In this document: piece after piece, positions 60,947 to 64,000 of the stretch | How the letters are laid out: the number at the start of each line of letters is the position of its first letter | How positions within the stretch are numbered: the first letter of the stretch is position 1 | Source: Streptomyces sp. NBC_01255 | GTDB lineage: Bacteria; Actinomycetota; Actinomycetes; Streptomycetales; Streptomycetaceae | Assembly: GCF_036226445.1 (NCBI RefSeq) | Contig: NZ_CP108474.1 | Coordinates: 4,278,001-4,342,000, forward strand | DNA: 64,000 bases | Direction of reading: 5' to 3' | Translations under genes and position numbers: made by a program | Notes under the pieces: model-generated | Databases searched by the model: none | Told to the model about the DNA's origin: nothing | Seen by the model: only the letters and a program-made list of their open reading frames with translations

Positions 60947-63334
60947 ATGGGCGAACGCGTGGGCGAGGCGGCAGACATTCAGGGAACCGGTCCCTCACCT
61001 GCCCGCCGCTGGCTGCGGCGCACCATCACGGTCGCCGTCGGCGCGCCGCTCCTCGCTGGTCTGCTCCAGGCCCCGACCGCCTCACCGGCGGACGCCGCGG
61101 AGGAAGCCACCGTCTCGAAGACCGTCGATGTGTCTCTCGACACGCTGTCCCCGAGCGCCCCGGTGGACGGTGACACCGTCACCGTCTCGGGGACGGTCAC
61201 CAACCGGGGAAAGAAGACGATCACCGACGCGACCGTGGATCTGCGGGTCGGCCCGATGATGACGAGCCGCAGCGAGATCGACCAGGCGTCGGACCGCACC
61301 GGCTACCGGAGCGACAGCGACCCCGCTCCGCTCGACGAGTCCCCCACCGTCAAGATCCCCCGCCTCGGCGCCGGGCTCAGCGCGGACTTCTCCCTCTCGG
61401 TCCCGGTCTCCGAACTCGGTCTCGACGAGTTCGGCGTCTACCAGCTGGGCGTCTCGCTCACCGGCCAGACCTCGGACCTGCGCTACGACCGGGTGCTCGG
61501 CATCGAGCGGACCTTCCTGCCTTACCAGCCGGAAGCCACCGAGAAGAAGACCCAGCTCACCTACCTCTGGCCGCTGATCTCCTCGGCCCACGTCTCCGCG
61601 GAGACGGCCACGGACGATCAGCAGACCCCGGTCTTCGAGGACGACGCCCTGGCCGCCGAGCTGCGTCCGGGCGGCCGTCTGGAGCAGATGGTCTCGCTCG
61701 GCAAGGACCTGCCGGTGACCTGGGTGATCGACCCGGATCTGCTGGCCACCGTCGACGCCATGGCCAACGGCTACCGCGTCAAGGACGGCACGGTCCACGT
61801 CCCGGGCAAGAACAAGGCCGTGGCCGAGCAGTGGCTGAACGAGCTGGAGACAGCGGTGCAGGGCCGCAAGATCGTCGCCCTGCCGTTCGCCGACCCCGAC
61901 CTCGCTTCCCTGGCCCATCGCGGCAAGGACGTCCCGGGCTCCCTGGGACACCTCCAGTCGGCGACCTCGCTCGCGGCGATGACCGTCGAGACCGTCCTCC
62001 ACGCCCAGCCTTCCACCGACTTCTCCTGGCCCGTGGAAGGGGCCGTCGACCCCTCGATCGTGGCCGTCGCCACCTCTGCCGGCGCGAACAAGGTGATCGC
62101 CCGCAGCGACAGCGTCCGCGACGACCTCCCCTACACGCCGACGGCGGCCCGCCCCCTCGGCAACGGCAGCACCACGGCCGTGGTGAGCGACGAGCTCCTG
62201 TCCACCGCCTTCGAGGGCGACATGGTCCGCGCGGAGAAGTCCACCCTCGCGGTCCAGGAGTTCCTCGCGCAGTCGCTCGCGATCACCCTGGAACAGCCGG
62301 AGCAGCAGCGCAGCGTCGTGGTCGCCCCGCAGCGGGTGCCGACCGTCTCCCAGGCGCAGACGATGGCGAACGCCATCCGCGGGCTGTCCGCCAAGCGCTG
62401 GAGCAATCCGATCGAGCTCCAGGCGGCGGCCGCGGCCAAGCCGGACCCGGACGCGTCCACCACGGTGCCCAGCGGTTCCCGGTACCCGAAGCAGCTGCGC
62501 GACCGGGAACTGCCCGTCCAGACCTTCCGTGACATGAAGACCACCCGTGACGAGCTGGACGACTTCAAGATCGTCCTGACTCTCCCGGACCGTGTCGTGA
62601 CCCCGTTCGGCAACGCGATCAGCCGTGAGATGTCCACCTCCTGGCGCGGTCAGGCCAGGGCGGCCGCGGTCTACCGGAACGACGTCCTGAAGTACCTGCA
62701 GGACCTCACCGAGGGCATCCAGCTGGTCGACAAGTCGGACCTCACGCTGTCCGGCCGCAGCGCGACGATTCCCGTGACCGTCCAGAACAAGCTCCTCCAG
62801 GGCGTGGACGACCTGGTCCTGCGCCTCACCTCCGGCAACGGGAACCGGCTGGAGCTGAACGGCCGGCGGTACGCCGAGCTCCCCGTGAAGATCAACGCCG
62901 GGCACAGCCAGTCGGTGAAGTTCGACGCTTCGGCCAATGTCAACGGCCAGGTCCCGATGACCGCCCAGCTCTACACCGTTGACGGCACCCCGTACGGGCA
63001 GCCGATGACCTTCAACGTCAAGGTCTCCGAGATCACCGCCACGGTGATGCTCGTCATCGCCGGCGGCGTGCTGCTCCTCGTCCTCGCCGGCGTACGGATG
63101 TACAGCCAGCGCAAGCGGGTCGCGGCCAGGAAGGCGGAGACGGAAGCCGACGAAGCCGAAGCCGAGGAATCCGGAACCGAGGCCGAGGAATCCGAGGCGG
63201 GTACGGAGACGGAGCCCGCGCCGGAGACGGAGGACGTCGAGGGCGGTGAACCCGAGCAGCCGAGTGACCCGACACCGGACACCGGGTCCGAAAGCGGCGA
63301 CCCGTCCGGCCCGGGTGAGAAAGTGGACCGTTGA
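60947..63334 (+). CDS. DUF6049-type secreted/membrane-anchored protein
   Basis: This 795-residue protein has an N-terminal signal or anchor (Arg-rich RRWLRRTITVAVGAPLLAGLLQAPTASPADA, residues about 20-48). A large extracytoplasmic region follows, with immunoglobulin-like beta segments (VDVSLDTLSPSAPVDGDTVTVSGTVTNRGK) and an alpha/beta central part. A C-terminal membrane helix (about 690-710, VMLVIAGGVLLLVLAGVRM) leads to an acidic, Glu-rich cytoplasmic tail. This fits DUF6049 of Streptomyces, function unknown. It lies just upstream of murJ with 45 bases between, a conserved neighbour in actinobacteria, so a role in lipid II or cell-wall work is plausible. GTG 60959 is an alternative start. 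Confidence 0.83.
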   Translation: MGERVGEAADIQGTGPSPARRWLRRTITVAVGAPLLAGLLQAPTASPADAAEEATVSKTVDVSLDTLSPSAPVDGDTVTVSGTVTNRGKKTITDATVDLRVGPMMTSRSEIDQASDRTGYRSDSDPAPLDESPTVKIPRLGAGLSADFSLSVPVSELGLDEFGVYQLGVSLTGQTSDLRYDRVLGIERTFLPYQPEATEKKTQLTYLWPLISSAHVSAETATDDQQTPVFEDDALAAELRPGGRLEQMVSLGKDLPVTWVIDPDLLATVDAMANGYRVKDGTVHVPGKNKAVAEQWLNELETAVQGRKIVALPFADPDLASLAHRGKDVPGSLGHLQSATSLAAMTVETVLHAQPSTDFSWPVEGAVDPSIVAVATSAGANKVIARSDSVRDDLPYTPTAARPLGNGSTTAVVSDELLSTAFEGDMVRAEKSTLAVQEFLAQSLAITLEQPEQQRSVVVAPQRVPTVSQAQTMANAIRGLSAKRWSNPIELQAAAAAKPDPDASTTVPSGSRYPKQLRDRELPVQTFRDMKTTRDELDDFKIVLTLPDRVVTPFGNAISREMSTSWRGQARAAAVYRNDVLKYLQDLTEGIQLVDKSDLTLSGRSATIPVTVQNKLLQGVDDLVLRLTSGNGNRLELNGRRYAELPVKINAGHSQSVKFDASANVNGQVPMTAQLYTVDGTPYGQPMTFNVKVSEITATVMLVIAGGVLLLVLAGVRMYSQRKRVAARKAETEADEAEAEESGTEAEESEAGTETEPAPETEDVEGGEPEQPSDPTPDTGSESGDPSGPGEKVDR

Positions 63335-63379
63335 GCGATGTCGTGGCCGGTCGGCCGGGGACGATGAGGTGGGGTAACC

Positions 63380-64000
63380 ATGAACGCGCCGTACGACGGT
63401 GACCGCGGCCAGGGCGCGGGCGGCACCGCGCCGTCCGGTGGGACGCCCGCGGCACCCCCCGGTTCCGGGTACCCACCGGTGCCGCCTTCGCCTCAGCAGG
63501 GTGTCCACGACCCGCACGGGCAGAACCCTTACGCGCAGAACAACCCGTACGCCCAGGACCCCTACGTCCAGGACGCCTTCGCCCACGACCCGTACCAGGC
63601 CCAGGACCTCTCCGCGCAGGACCCGGTGACCGAGGCGCTCTACGACCGCGCCGCGCACCCGCCGCCCCCGCCCGGTACCTACCAGGAGCCTCAGCCGCTC
63701 TACCAGCAGCCCGCCGCGCCCCAGCACGCCCCGGACCCCCGCGTGTGGGCGCAGACTCCGGCGCCCGAGCCCGACGGCCCCTCCCGTCACCTGCCGTACG
63801 GCGACGACGCCCGCACGGTGCAGTTCACCGGCGTCGACGACCTGGTGACCCGCGCCGGCGAGGAGCAGCCCGAGCCGGACGCGTTCGCGCACCTCTACCG
63901 GGACCAGCAGACGCCCGGCCAGGTACCGCCGCCCGCCTCGGAGGCGGACCCCATGCCCGTTCCCGCCCCCACGCCGAAGAAGTCCGGCCGCGCCTCCGGG
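63380..64000 (+). CDS. murJ: MurJ (MviN) lipid II flippase, N-terminal part, runs off window
   Basis: Translation from the ATG at 63380 (behind GAGGTGGGG) stays open for 207 codons to the window end. It gives MNAPYDGDRGQGAGG followed by a long Pro/Gln/Tyr-rich disordered stretch (repeats such as NPYAQ, DPYVQ, DPYQAQ), ending PKKSGRASG just before the expected membrane domain. No membrane helix is inside the window, so the call rests on position after the DUF6049 gene and on known Streptomyces MurJ proteins having such cytoplasmic extensions. MurJ moves lipid II across the membrane. Confidence 0.75.
   Translation, partial: MNAPYDGDRGQGAGGTAPSGGTPAAPPGSGYPPVPPSPQQGVHDPHGQNPYAQNNPYAQDPYVQDAFAHDPYQAQDLSAQDPVTEALYDRAAHPPPPPGTYQEPQPLYQQPAAPQHAPDPRVWAQTPAPEPDGPSRHLPYGDDARTVQFTGVDDLVTRAGEEQPEPDAFAHLYRDQQTPGQVPPPASEADPMPVPAPTPKKSGRASG

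Noticed and set aside
61082..63892. Long minus-strand frame opposite the DUF6049 gene
   Set aside because: Val/Gly/Arg-rich shadow without recognisable domains; the plus strand has a signal peptide, beta domains and an anchor.

Overview
The window is chromosomal DNA from a Streptomyces (or very close relative). It has very high GC, strong third-position GC bias, many GTG starts, the developmental pair ssgR-ssgA, and the core-region order cydA-cydB-cydCD ... thiC ... ssgR-ssgA ... dnaB ... rplI-rpsR-ssb-rpsF ... femX ... ino1 ... cca ... murJ, which I recognise from the oriC-proximal arm of Streptomyces chromosomes. Six perfect ParB-binding parS sites (GTTTCACGTGAAAC) support an origin-proximal position. 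oriC itself (dnaA/dnaN) is not in the window.

Layout. 1-4.9 kb: M24 peptidase-like protein, an epoxide-hydrolase/SDR fusion (EphD-like), MerR regulator, RNA 2'-phosphotransferase (KptA) and a small conserved protein. 5.0-8.2 kb: a visibly less GC-rich accessory cassette with a half-sized HsdS and an HsdM but no HsdR, a small membrane protein and a perfect 22-bp palindrome. 8.2-12.5 kb: F420-type oxidoreductase, zinc-ribbon-like protein, HAD phosphatase and a DevS-like GAF histidine kinase. 12.5-18.7 kb: cydA-cydB-cydCD operon for cytochrome bd, behind a perfect Rex operator. 18.9-24.4 kb: cyclophilin-fold protein, HisC-type aminotransferase, LacI regulator, metallophosphatase, membrane protein. 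24.5-26.4 kb: thiC with a TPP riboswitch. 26.5-33.5 kb: YibE/F transporter-like protein, ssgR-ssgA, small membrane proteins, cupin, LMW tyrosine phosphatase coupled to a trans-sulfuration PLP enzyme, LysR regulator. 33.5-40.5 kb: Nudix hydrolase, flavohaemoglobin, HAD, GNAT, MarR, serine hydrolase and epimerase genes. 40.5-43.1 kb: accessory patch with a SMI1/KNR4 protein, two overlapping hypothetical frames that look like one frameshifted gene, and remnants of an AraC regulator and an alpha/beta hydrolase. 43.1-51.2 kb: dnaB, MATE transporter, rplI-rpsR-ssb-rpsF, FemX and an alanine-racemase-like protein. 51.2-64 kb: GT87-type membrane glycosyltransferase, class A PBP, PadR regulator, ino1, MFS transporter, cca, a DUF6049-type membrane-anchored protein, and the start of murJ, which runs off the end.

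How it works together. Three themes recur: respiration and redox sensing (Rex, cyd genes, flavohaemoglobin, DevS-like kinase), cell-wall construction (FemX, PBP, murJ, SsgA control of septation), and chromosome maintenance (DnaB, SSB, parS). The least expected signals are regulatory. There are three intergenic clusters of DnaA boxes outside oriC (3812-3865, 20485-20516, 44785-44873). The parS sites are placed either on start codons (cydCD and a HAD gene) or in terminator-like inverted repeats between genes, including a twin pair between the convergent MFS and cca genes. I did not see a clear new multi-gene defence system. The best accessory candidates are the R-less, single-TRD HsdS-HsdM cassette and the SMI1-linked patch.
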